DNA from: Strigamia acuminata
Lineage: Eukaryota; Arthropoda; Chilopoda; Geophilomorpha; Linotaeniidae
NCBI GenBank assembly: GCA_949358305.1
Contig: OX442322.1
Span: 5,580,001 to 5,644,000 of the forward strand
DNA length: 64,000 bases
Direction of reading: 5' to 3'
Both the position numbers and the translations under genes were made by a program. Every line of letters starts with the position of its first letter. Within the stretch, counting starts at the first letter, position 1. Of the stretch, positions 44,537-53,045 are shown one piece after another. The notes under the pieces are model-generated. The model searched no databases. It worked only from the letters and a program-made list of their open reading frames with translations, and had not been told where the DNA came from.

Positions 44537-45012
44537 TGTTACGCGGTTGGCGAGCACACTGTAAGCCAGTTGTCGCCACCATGTTTCCGTATTTATTTGA
44601 TCTGAAATAACTCATTAAATTCCCAGTAGAGTTTGCCCTAAGCGAATGAGGTAATCAGTTTGCCTATCAATCATTAATAAAACAGCCCAAACCTATTTAA
44701 GTCTGAGTTTGGCTTAGAGATGACACAGAGCTTGTCCGGCAGTTATTGCCGTGGCATCTCAAGGTTTTGATTTGATTGTTTTCAGTGTTAAACATGCTCA
44801 TGGTCTTAGCTAGTTTTAAGTTAGTCTTAAGTTGATTATCATTTGAAATTGCTTTATGTTTTATAACTGAATAAATATATTTTATATAATTTAAACATAA
44901 TCAATGAGTCCTTCTTATTTACACCCCAACTCATTAAGTAAATGCAATTAGAAACCCCAGTTCTTTCTAAGTTATTTACGTGGTTGAACAGTGGTGTTTT
45001 AGCCACGTAACA
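44537..45012 (+). repeat. NLTR1 3' LTR
   Basis: 476 bp, TGTTACGCGG to CACGTAACA, followed by the ATAT target duplication. Confidence 0.9.
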
Positions 45013-45389
45013 ATATATTGCTTAATTCTAGTATTATAATTCTCATTTGTTATATTTATTATGCATTGGGTATGATGCATTCACTTGTTTAACTTTTAGC
45101 ATTAAGTATAATGCGGTTGTTATCATTTTGTTTTTTAATGATGTGTTATAACGCCACTAGCTGGCGCTTATGTATTCTCTCTTGTTTCTAAGATGGCGCC
45201 GCACAGGTGTGCACGCCAATTATCGTGTGTTTTCAACATTATGGATCACTATGTAAGATATTTCGTTTATATTAAATCATTTTATTATTTGTATATGCTT
45301 TTGGCATCTTTTCACGGCGTATAAGTGCTTCTGCACGGCCGTATTTGTCGTCCGAAACGTCTTACGTGCGTAAGAGTAGTGCTGGATTT

Positions 45390-46861
45390 ACAGTGTATAA
45401 TTACTTGAAAAAATGAAAACAATAAAATTTTGAATTACCGAGCCGGGTACTATCATTGAAGAACTCTTCTCTAAGGAAGCCCGAAAATTCCCTCAGAAAC
45501 TCGATGATCCTCGAAATCGGGTAAAAACAAAACTAGGAATGTCACGATAAGGTTATGCTCGGAAGATCTTCGAAATCAGCGATCGCAAACGTTCTGAAGC
45601 GAGCCATTTTGTAAAAATGTCCGCGATGTTGACTTCGCCGGCTACTTTTCGAAGATCGAAGACTCCCGCTGTAAACCACTCCCTGAGCCAATGATATTTC
45701 ATGCGAATGTGTTTCGTTTTCGCGTTCTCGATGTCGTTGGACGTAAATTGAATAGAGGCCAGGGCGTCGGAATATACGATGGGTCAAGACATTCGATTGA
45801 GAATCGGAAAATCGGTTTAGACGTGGTCGAGCCAGAAAAGTTCTTTCACACACTCTACTAGGGCGATAAATTCCGCTTCCATAGTAGAGCATGCCACTGT
45901 CGATTGTTTGCGGCATGACCAGCCGATAGGCACGTTTCCGACATATACAATGTATCCTCCGAAGCTCAATGACGTTTCCGGGTCGCTCGCCCACGACGCA
46001 TCAGTGTAAGCTGATAGTTGGCTGGAAGCACAACCGGATAGTTCGATGCAAAGGTCTGCAGTATTTGCCACGTACTGCAGAACGTGTAACAAAGCACGGA
46101 TGTGGGTTCGATTATAGCACGTGTTGAACTGTGCTAGAGCGATGACGGAATATAGAATGTCGGGACAAGTTCTCGATGTCAGAAACAGTAGTGAACCGAT
46201 TAGAGATCGGTAAGGAAAATCCTCCAAATTTTCGGTTGACCCTCTGACGAGTGTAGTTCCAGGGGTCACTGGCACTTTAACGAGGTTGTTAGTTGACGTC
46301 CCGAACTTCCTAACAATCTTTGCGATGTAAGCACGTTGGGTGATGAACGTGCGTCCGGCGTCACGGATGAATTCGACGCCTAGGAGTTTCGTGATCGGGC
46401 CAAGATTTACTATGTCGAATTTCAAACTGATGATTTGAATCAGTTGTTTAAAGGCGCTGGCGGATGCATAAAATAAAACGATATCGTCCACGTAAACCAG
46501 CATGACAGCTGTATTGCCGAATACGTAGACGCAGTTGCATGCCGGCATCTTTCGAAATCCGAGGGCCCGAAGTGTTTCGTCGAGTTTTTCGAACCACTGT
46601 CTTCCGGACTGGTGGAGGCCGTAGAGTGATTTCATGAGTAACCACACATTATTGGGATCGGAACATGTGGCACCTGCGGGGATCTTCATATAGACTTTAT
46701 GCTTCAATTCCCCATACAGGTACGCACATTTCACGTCGAGATGAGCGTCCTTCCACCCACGTAACACGACCAGAAGACAGAAGAATAAACGAATCAAAAT
46801 AAAGTTGACTACCGGACTAAACACTTCATCGAAGTCGACACCGAGGGTTTGACGAAAACCT
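45390..46861 (-). mobile_element. Cop2 copy c: 3' half of a Ty1/copia element
   Basis: On the minus strand this covers reverse transcriptase from the palm onwards, RNase H and part of the 3' non-coding region. Its upstream part is beyond the Gyp1 copy c insertion, right of the window. The non-coding tail (45552-45400) matches 12382-12545 of Cop2 copy b and is cut by a plus-strand LTR fragment. Confidence 0.8.
45553..46860 (-). pseudogene. pol: Cop2 reverse transcriptase and RNase H, with two stops
   Basis: The frame enters from the Gyp1 LTR at 46860 (GFRQTLGVDFDEVFSPVV). It includes the catalytic VYVDDIVLFY (near 46490), SLYGLHQSGRQWF, and the RNase H parts YTDASWASD and STMEAEFIALVEC. Two stops follow (TAA at 45817-45819 and TGA at 45784-45786), and the frame then continues in phase through KTKHIRMKYHWLRE to its proper end at 45553. 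The sister copy at 12049 has sense codons at both stop positions. The upstream gag, protease and integrase lie outside the window, so this copy is inactive here. Confidence 0.88.
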
Positions 46862-48529
46862 TGTGACGGTGACGACCACAACTCCTATCGCATGATAGTA
46901 CCGGGTATAAGTCGCGTGAAATAGTGAATAATACGAGATAAAATAAAGACAACAAGTTTCTCAAAACACTACATTTATTGTTGTCAAACAATATAATCAA
47001 TCTTAAAAGTTATACAAATTCTAATGCCGACATTTGGCAAGTTAATTTACAAGTTAAACTATACAAATAATTGGCTGTGAAACAGCCCTAAAATAATATG
47101 ATTACGGTTATTGGTGATCCGGGGTTCGGGAACGGCAAAACGCCCGCTCGACCGAGTTAAAGATGTCGTCTATACGTAGCCGGGCTGGCTGTGTCCTCGC
47201 GGCTTCCGTCGGCGCTCCGTAATCGTGAAACTGGTTCCTTCGCGTTCCATCGCGTTCCTGGTTCGTATCTGGTGTAATGGTCCGTGTAATGCTTCGTGGT
47301 TCGATCCGAGAGGTGCGGTTGACTTTTAACTGCACCGCCACAACTAGGGTTGGAAATTGGTAATGAATAAATGAAGTCATTTATTCTTCAAGGTTCCACT
47401 TCTGAATTATAATTAATTCGGGATGTTGTGAGTTTAATAAATTAACTCAATAAATTGTATTCAATTTATTGTTACGAATTTGATTCGTCATATGGTGAAA
47501 CAAGTCTCGTGACTTGCTTCGATTGTTAACTTGTTGCCAAGTTTAAACAATTAATGTTTATTATCAACTACAAAATAAATTAGGGTTAAAACATCGCAAC
47601 ACACAATTGCCGTCAAAGTTCGCCTTGCTGAGCAGAACAGTATCGCGCGTGCCCTAAATAACAGTGCGGTGAGAGACGGCACTGGTATTCAGGGGGATAT
47701 AGCCCGCAGTTCTGCACAACAGAATTAATCACCCGAGATACTACTCGTAAGTAGACTGCTTTGGCACCATCACCGAAGAGATATAACTTTCCCAAACACA
47801 TAGTGCTACTGGCGGTAACTGCATGTTTTGCATGCAGACTGCTTTGGCACCATCAGGTGATGGAGTCAATCTCTTGCAGTAACAGTGCTACTGACGGTTA
47901 CTAAATACTTTGGTATCACACGTGATTCTATTGTCCGACCACGAGGATACTTATGCGGGAGGCTTTCTCCTCGGCAAGACCGTTTGACGGAAACATTAAC
48001 AGTCCGAACTTCGCCTTCAGTTGACGGGGGTTGCATGGCTCAGCAGAGCCATGCTATGCATGGACCGGTAGGCCCATGCCCTGAGTAAGAAACAGTTATT
48101 TGACATGCGGAACATACCAAATAACCAGAAATCAAGAACTAACTTAACTTCCTGTTGTCAGGGAGTTTTATACTCGGTGGGGTTAAGTTCCACCAATCTC
48201 GTATCGCAGGAAGTGGATACGGAGATGCAAACCTGGATTATGCTAATCCTTGATGTAAACCGGATCTGGATACCGGGGACAGGAAATGGATACACAGAAC
48301 GGAAATACATTCTGAAAATGGGTTTCATGTCGCGTACCCGTGATAAAGCAAGAATACCTGCTTTATCTTATTGAATATTGATAATATAACTTTATATTAT
48401 CGATTTAGATTACTTTTATGCGTAACAAACATAATAAAATGTCTGTGAACTATTTCTGCGGAAAATAGTAAGTTCGAGGTTGAATTTGCCGCTAGTACTA
48501 GTGGCGCCATCTATTGCTAATTTGTCACA
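46862..48529 (-). repeat. Gyp1 copy c 3' LTR, 1668 bp
   Basis: On the minus strand it starts TGTGACAAATTAGCAATAG and ends CCGTCACA. It shares long blocks with 2735-4503 (CCGCCACAACT, ATCGCAACACACAATTGCCGTC, CACCATCAGGTGA) but is clearly diverged, so it represents another subfamily. The ETS-like AGGAAGTGGATACGG block is near 48210. Confidence 0.85.
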
Positions 48530-48531
48530 CA

Positions 48532-48897
48532 TCCCCCTTAATAACTAAACATATACTCTTATATTTTATGTTATTCTTTAGGAATATCATTTGTGTCAAA
48601 TTCATCCATATTAATAAATATTTACTATTTAATTTCATAAAGTTCATGAGTGTTTTTAATAAACATGTTTTTATCATTAGGATGCTCAAAAAATTGTTTT
48701 TATTTTCTCTTTTACAGAGACAATTATAAAAATAATTTGGTTATTAAAAAATAAACATGAAGTCATTCTCTTATATCGAGGAAGCACTTCTTACAAAAAT
48801 CTCAGTTAAAGTAATTTTCGGTTACATATTATATATTTTTTGTTTATCACAGAATCAAACAAATAAACTGCTATTTTTTTTAAATTCGAAATACAGC
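48532..48897 (-). other. Gyp1 copy c 3' non-coding region and polypurine tract
   Basis: AT-rich and non-coding. On the minus strand TAAGGGGGA (48540-48532) precedes the LTR start by two bases, the same layout as in Gyp2. Confidence 0.7.
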
Positions 48898-48967
48898 TTA
48901 ATCTTGACCTTTTTCGGTCTCCGTGGCGGGCTTTTGCCTATCCTTCGAAGAGGAACCTTTGCCACGT

Positions 48968-49788
48968 TGTGGTGACCCAGTTGGATAAGTGTCCCCCCAG
49001 GGCGGATACTTGTCCTCTGAGTCACTATGAATGAAGAGTCGTTCCCCCCCGAGTTGGCTCCACCTCCCCATGGCAGGTGTGTGCCCCGAGGGGGAGGAAG
49101 CGGCTGGTGGTCAGCCCCCATTGGTTGATCGCCGGCCCTTCACCCCACTGCATAAAAGGCTGTGTTTCCCGCCTAAAACCAGAACTTACACAAACGACAC
49201 CAAGAACACAGCAACTACCTCACCGTCAGGCCAACTTCAACTACAAGTTAGGATTGATCGAGGATCGCTGAGTAAAGTGCAAACTGTAACTCTCACGAAG
49301 TCACTTGCGAGCTATTCCTGCGAAAGCACGAGAATAGCCCTTGTGAAATCACCCAGAATAATCGCCCAGACGATTATTCGCCGAAGTAAGTGTCCGAGTG
49401 CTTTGTAGGGAACCCCAAAGTTCCTAGACGAGGCCTCTGCGACGCTAAAACAAACCCTAGACAACAGGCACGGATAGAAGACTCGAAAGAGCATTCCACC
49501 GCGTCCGTGAAGACGAATCCGTGACGAATTAACGACAACTCGAGACGCCGCCTTTGTTCCGTCGACCACGCGGAACCGACGACGCCATCTTGAGAAATCC
49601 TTTGTTCGACGCTGACCACGTCGACTCTAGAATTATTACTAAGTGTATTTTAAGGCCTTCAAGCCTACTGAATAAATTACTTGTTCATTTAAATACATTT
49701 GGTATTCATTTGGGTATTTGCATAATTGATCACAGGTAAAGTATTACACGTTAGCGCTATTTAAACCTATACAAAGTAGGACGCGACA
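48968..49788 (+). repeat. Gyp3 5' LTR
   Basis: 821 bp, TGTGGTGACCCAGTTGG to GTAGGACGCGACA. A TATA-type GCATAAAAGG lies near 49150 and a GAATAAATT polyadenylation-type signal near 49670. CGCCATCTTGAG near 49585 is a YY1-like element. Confidence 0.97.
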
Positions 49789-49790
49789 CG

Positions 49791-49808
49791 TGGGGGCCTG
49801 TCCGGGAT
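49791..49808 (+). promoter_or_regulatory. Gyp3 primer-binding site (tRNA-Pro-like)
   Basis: TGGGGGCCTGTCCGGGAT two bases after the LTR. It resembles the tRNA-Pro complement (TGGGGGCTCGTCCGGGAT, from memory) except for two bases. The older Gyp3 copy b has TGGGGGTCTGTCCGGGAT. Confidence 0.65.
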
Positions 49809-49882
49809 TTATAAATAAATCTCAAATCTGAACTTGTGATCTCTCAATAAGATAACCCAAATCGTAGAATTACCGAAAGAAA

Positions 49883-50218
49883 ATGTCAGACAAAGATGAG
49901 CAATCCACGTCTGAAACCGAGCAGAGAATGCCCGAGAAGGGAAAAAGGACCTCCGACTACCACCTAAGGTCGGATGGTCCCGTCCCTGAAATGTCCGCAA
50001 AGGCGAAAGCCCGAGCGAATAAAAGGAGAGCGAAGGCGCAGAAAGAGGAGCAAGCTGCATCGCTCGCGGCCCTAGACGGGCCAGAGCGAGAGCGGGTTGG
50101 TTCCCTTGAATATGCAACCCTTCGAAGATACCGATCCGGAAGCCATAGAAAATCGAGAAGAAATTCGCGACGTATCACCAGGACGAGTATCGATATTGAT
50201 GACCGAGGAGACGAATGA
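49883..50218 (+). CDS. Gyp3 first ORF (111 codons), overlapping gag
   Basis: The ATG at 49883 (MSDKDEQSTSETEQR) opens a lysine, alanine and glutamate-rich frame with a basic helix (AKAKARANKRRAKAQKEEQ), closed by a stop at 50216-50218. The gag frame (from 50112) lies +1 to it and overlaps by about 107 bases. From about 50090 this ORF turns arginine-rich and looks like out-of-frame reading of gag. Either it is the true gag N terminus separated by a one-base indel between 50076 and 50112, or a distinct short protein. The copy b relic (13277-13071) encodes a related N terminus. Confidence 0.5.
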   Translation: MSDKDEQSTSETEQRMPEKGKRTSDYHLRSDGPVPEMSAKAKARANKRRAKAQKEEQAASLAALDGPERERVGSLEYATLRRYRSGSHRKSRRNSRRITRTSIDIDDRGDE

Positions 50219-53027
50219 AGCTCCGAAAAAAACGGTCACGATCGGCACAAACCCATCGCCACCAACGGCTCAGACGTCCGTAGAGCAAACCCCACGAAAA
50301 AACGACGGCGGGACTCCGATAACCCCCCGAGTTACGGCGAGTCCTGCAGTTGTTTCCTTCGAAGTAGCTCACCTAATGCGGTTGACGCAGCAAGCTGCCC
50401 AACTAAAAGCGATGATAGACATCCCAGTAGGAACATCAGTCTGGGAATCGATTACTCTACTCACGGACGCTATCTGCGCGGCACAAGCCCCGACGCCGGT
50501 CGCAAGACCAGCAGCGGAGACGCCCATGCCCCAGGTAACGCCCAGTGACACCGGAGGTTTCGCGCCAGACCCCAACCGAGCACTTCACGAATCCAGAGAG
50601 AAGGCCCGCGAAGAAGCCAGACAAGAAGCGACTAATCGCCAACGAAGACTGAGCGCAGAGCGGCGAGAACTCTGGAAGGAAGAGGAAGAAAGGGAGCAAC
50701 GCGAGAGAAGAACCACCGAGAGAACAGAGAAACTAGTCCAAAAAATGAGGGAAGAACGAGAAGCTAAAATTCGAAAAGAATGGAACGCGACAGTAGAAGG
50801 GCGACATCGAGAAGCTCAAGAGTACGAGGACCAATTTCAAGCGCTCGTAGCTCAAAGAAAAGCAGAAAAGCTAAAAATGTTGCGACAAGAAGCCATTCTA
50901 CAACATCAGAAATGGGAAGAACAACATCGCGAGAGGTTGAGAGAAGAGGAAGCCAGAAAAGAAAAAGAACAGTTTCTGAAAGAGAAAGAAGAGTGGGAAC
51001 GAGACCGATGGACCGAAGAGTACAAAGCGAAGAAGCAAGCCATAATAGACGAGCAAAAAAGATGGGAAGCCGAAAACTGGGAAAAAGAAACAGAAAAGTT
51101 CCAAAAAGAGTACGAACAAGACGACTCGGACAGGAAGAAAAATGAAGAAAACCTGAAACGGAAATCAGAACCTCCCAGCGGCTCTGATACCGACACAGGA
51201 GAAGGTGCAACAAAGCCGGCAAAAACGGCGAAAAGGGGGAAATCTCAGAAGAGAGACGAGTCGATCCCAAAAACAAAGGACCGTCACCCCTCAAAAAGAT
51301 CCGAGACGGGAGCAGCCATCAACGCGTTACTCGAAAAGAAAAACGCAAATAAAAATCGGGAACGCCCCGAAAGCGAGGAAAACAGATGGCATTCTTTTTA
51401 CGAGAACAACGACGGAGGGGAGCCGCCGCCATCCGGAGGCTCGAAACAGAAGAAGGCTGGCGGAGAGACCCCACCGAGAGGGCCGAGGTTTCACCCCCAA
51501 GGAGATCCCTCCGAGCCCTCCGATTCGTCGGACGACGACCATCCGAGTCGACCGTCTACAGGGAGGAGTCAAGAAGGCAGCGATGGGCACCGGTCGAACC
51601 GGCCGAATGCTTCAGACCGCTCTTCCCGGAGCTCCAACCCTCGTTCGGAGGAAGGGAACTTTCAGGACTCATCTGGCCGACATTACACAATGTCTGAGCT
51701 AGGCCGAGCCCTGCTGAACTCTTTCAGAAGAGAAGGAATCGATCTAGGCCATCCAGGCGACGAACATAATCGCGCTGGAGAGAGGGTTAAGCGCAAATAT
51801 GGCGTACGAAACGAACCAAGCGGCGAAGCCACGGGTAACATCCGTTGGCAACACTACATACAAACACGATTCGATGGTTCGTGGAAGGCCGGAGACCGCT
51901 TCCTAGACGAGGTAATGCGTATCAAGAAAGCGACAAAAGCCACCGTCGCCGACATGCTAACCCACGGTCTAGTGGAACTAACCACGGGGTCAGCTCGAGA
52001 ATGGTATCAGGGACTGAAAAACCCAACCTGGGACGATTTTCTCGTCCGTTTCGATCTCCGATACGGCGAGACTCCAGACGAGATCAGTAACAAATTACGT
52101 GGTCTACGACAAGCCCCAGGAGAAACATTAGCCGACTACGACGCCCGAGCGAAACTCCTGTTTGCAAGAGCGCCGTACGAAATAAACCCCGCTGGTTTTA
52201 CGATGATCTTTTACGGAGGATTATCGGCCCACTCGCAAAGAATTCTGCTAGACATGCGCGCACCCCGCACTGGCGATTACCAAGATGTCAGTAACTATCT
52301 TCTAACAAACACGTTAGAAATAGAACAGCGGTATTACGCCACTCTGCCCCCGGAGGAAGCTGACGCACACGAGAAACGGTTGCAGACGAGCGCCGAACGT
52401 CACAGGACCTCAGAGAAATTAATGAGGCCAAGTGAATATTTGAGCGGCATAATGAGTCTCACCGAAGCATCCTTCGGACGAATGCTGACGCCTAAAGCAG
52501 GCAGTATTCTTCCAGCTAACCCGATAGCTGCCCCAAAGAAAGCACCGGCAGCGACAGCGATGCAGGTGACCTCGACGGACTCCACCCAGATGGAGAAAGT
52601 CGAAGAGACAACACCTCTCGCCACGGCTAAAGAAGAGGAGCCAGCATCGAGCGACGAGGAAGCCCTAAATGAGCACCTCGAACACTTGTCGACGGGATGC
52701 GACGATCAAGGTCCCTATTTGCACCACGCGCACCGGGCCTTGGCAATCGCACAATTCAGAGCACACGTGCAAGCAACAAAAGCGAGAGGGGCATTGGGAG
52801 GAAAACGACGATTTCCGACGCCCTTCGTCCCTAAAAAACCGGGATTCACTCCCACAGGGGACAAAAGTAACATCAAATGTTACAGCTGCGGAGAATACGG
52901 TCACTATTCAGACAAATGCGAAAAAACCGTCAAAGAAAAAGGCATCATGCAAACCTTGATGAAAATGATGATGGAGTTAAATACTAATCTGGCAAAAAAC
53001 TCCCAAGCGCAGGCGTCGCCGAAATAA
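50112..53027 (+). CDS. gag: Gyp3 gag polyprotein
   Basis: The first ATG in the frame is at 50112 (MQPFEDTDPEAIENREE), giving 971 residues. After an acidic, Pro/Thr-rich N terminus comes a long Glu/Arg/Lys-rich segment (about 50600-51150), a probable extended coiled coil or single helix. A charged disordered linker with Ser/Asp/Arg runs follows, then a retrotransposon-gag domain (TGSAREWYQGLKNPTWDDFL, near 51990; LADYDARAKLLFARAPYE) and one zinc knuckle (CYSCGEYGHYSDKC, near 52878). It is unusually long for gypsy gag because of the charged helix. The last codons contain a slippery A AAA AAC (52994-53000); termination is at 53025-53027. It would assemble the particle and bind element RNA. Confidence 0.93.
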   Translation: MQPFEDTDPEAIENREEIRDVSPGRVSILMTEETNEAPKKTVTIGTNPSPPTAQTSVEQTPRKNDGGTPITPRVTASPAVVSFEVAHLMRLTQQAAQLKAMIDIPVGTSVWESITLLTDAICAAQAPTPVARPAAETPMPQVTPSDTGGFAPDPNRALHESREKAREEARQEATNRQRRLSAERRELWKEEEEREQRERRTTERTEKLVQKMREEREAKIRKEWNATVEGRHREAQEYEDQFQALVAQRKAEKLKMLRQEAILQHQKWEEQHRERLREEEARKEKEQFLKEKEEWERDRWTEEYKAKKQAIIDEQKRWEAENWEKETEKFQKEYEQDDSDRKKNEENLKRKSEPPSGSDTDTGEGATKPAKTAKRGKSQKRDESIPKTKDRHPSKRSETGAAINALLEKKNANKNRERPESEENRWHSFYENNDGGEPPPSGGSKQKKAGGETPPRGPRFHPQGDPSEPSDSSDDDHPSRPSTGRSQEGSDGHRSNRPNASDRSSRSSNPRSEEGNFQDSSGRHYTMSELGRALLNSFRREGIDLGHPGDEHNRAGERVKRKYGVRNEPSGEATGNIRWQHYIQTRFDGSWKAGDRFLDEVMRIKKATKATVADMLTHGLVELTTGSAREWYQGLKNPTWDDFLVRFDLRYGETPDEISNKLRGLRQAPGETLADYDARAKLLFARAPYEINPAGFTMIFYGGLSAHSQRILLDMRAPRTGDYQDVSNYLLTNTLEIEQRYYATLPPEEADAHEKRLQTSAERHRTSEKLMRPSEYLSGIMSLTEASFGRMLTPKAGSILPANPIAAPKKAPAATAMQVTSTDSTQMEKVEETTPLATAKEEEPASSDEEALNEHLEHLSTGCDDQGPYLHHAHRALAIAQFRAHVQATKARGALGGKRRFPTPFVPKKPGFTPTGDKSNIKCYSCGEYGHYSDKCEKTVKEKGIMQTLMKMMMELNTNLAKNSQAQASPK

Positions 53028-53045
53028 ATTCAGCTTCGTCTGCGC
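52994..53045 (+). promoter_or_regulatory. Predicted -1 ribosomal frameshift site of Gyp3 gag-pol
   Basis: AAAAAAC (52994-53000) is in gag register as gcA AAA AAC. After a 6-base spacer, GCGCAGGCG (53007-53015) can pair with CGTCTGCGC (53037-53045) to give a 9-bp stem with one G-U pair and a 21-base loop. The gag stop lies in the loop. The -1 frame is open from here into pol. This is the textbook arrangement of a retroviral frameshift signal; activity itself is inferred. Confidence 0.85.

Larger units (their letters stand above)
28780..45012 (+). mobile_element. NLTR1: non-autonomous LTR retroelement, split by Gyp2
   Basis: Two 476-bp LTRs (28780-29255 and 44537-45012, TGTTACGCGG...CACGTAACA) are flanked by ATAT on both sides (28776-28779 and 45013-45016). 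With the Gyp2 insert removed, the internal region is only about 0.9 kb and codes for no protease, integrase or polymerase. A purine-rich tract (AAAAGAGGTGG, about 44526-44535) precedes the 3' LTR. The LTRs differ at roughly a dozen positions, so it is much older than the Gyp2 inside it. Confidence 0.9.
28680..45400 (+). repeat. Copia-type LTR fragment, split by NLTR1 (pieces 28680-28779 and 45013-45400)
   Basis: With NLTR1 removed, a stretch from TGTTGACGTACC (28680) to about 45400 resembles the Cop2 LTRs: a palindrome right after TGT (TGACGTACCTTACGTCA), a CTCF-like CCACTAGCTGGCGC (45154), a TAAGATGGCGCCGCAC element and a GTATAAGTGC...GTAGTGCTGG end block. It abuts the 3' untranslated part of the minus-strand Cop2 copy c. 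Boundaries at the right are approximate. Confidence 0.45.

Noticed and set aside
49031-49408. 125-codon ORF in the Gyp3 LTR (repeated at 61083-61460)
   Set aside because: Lies in LTR sequence that covers the promoter and transcript start, and shows no domain. A small LTR-encoded protein cannot be excluded, but nothing supports it.
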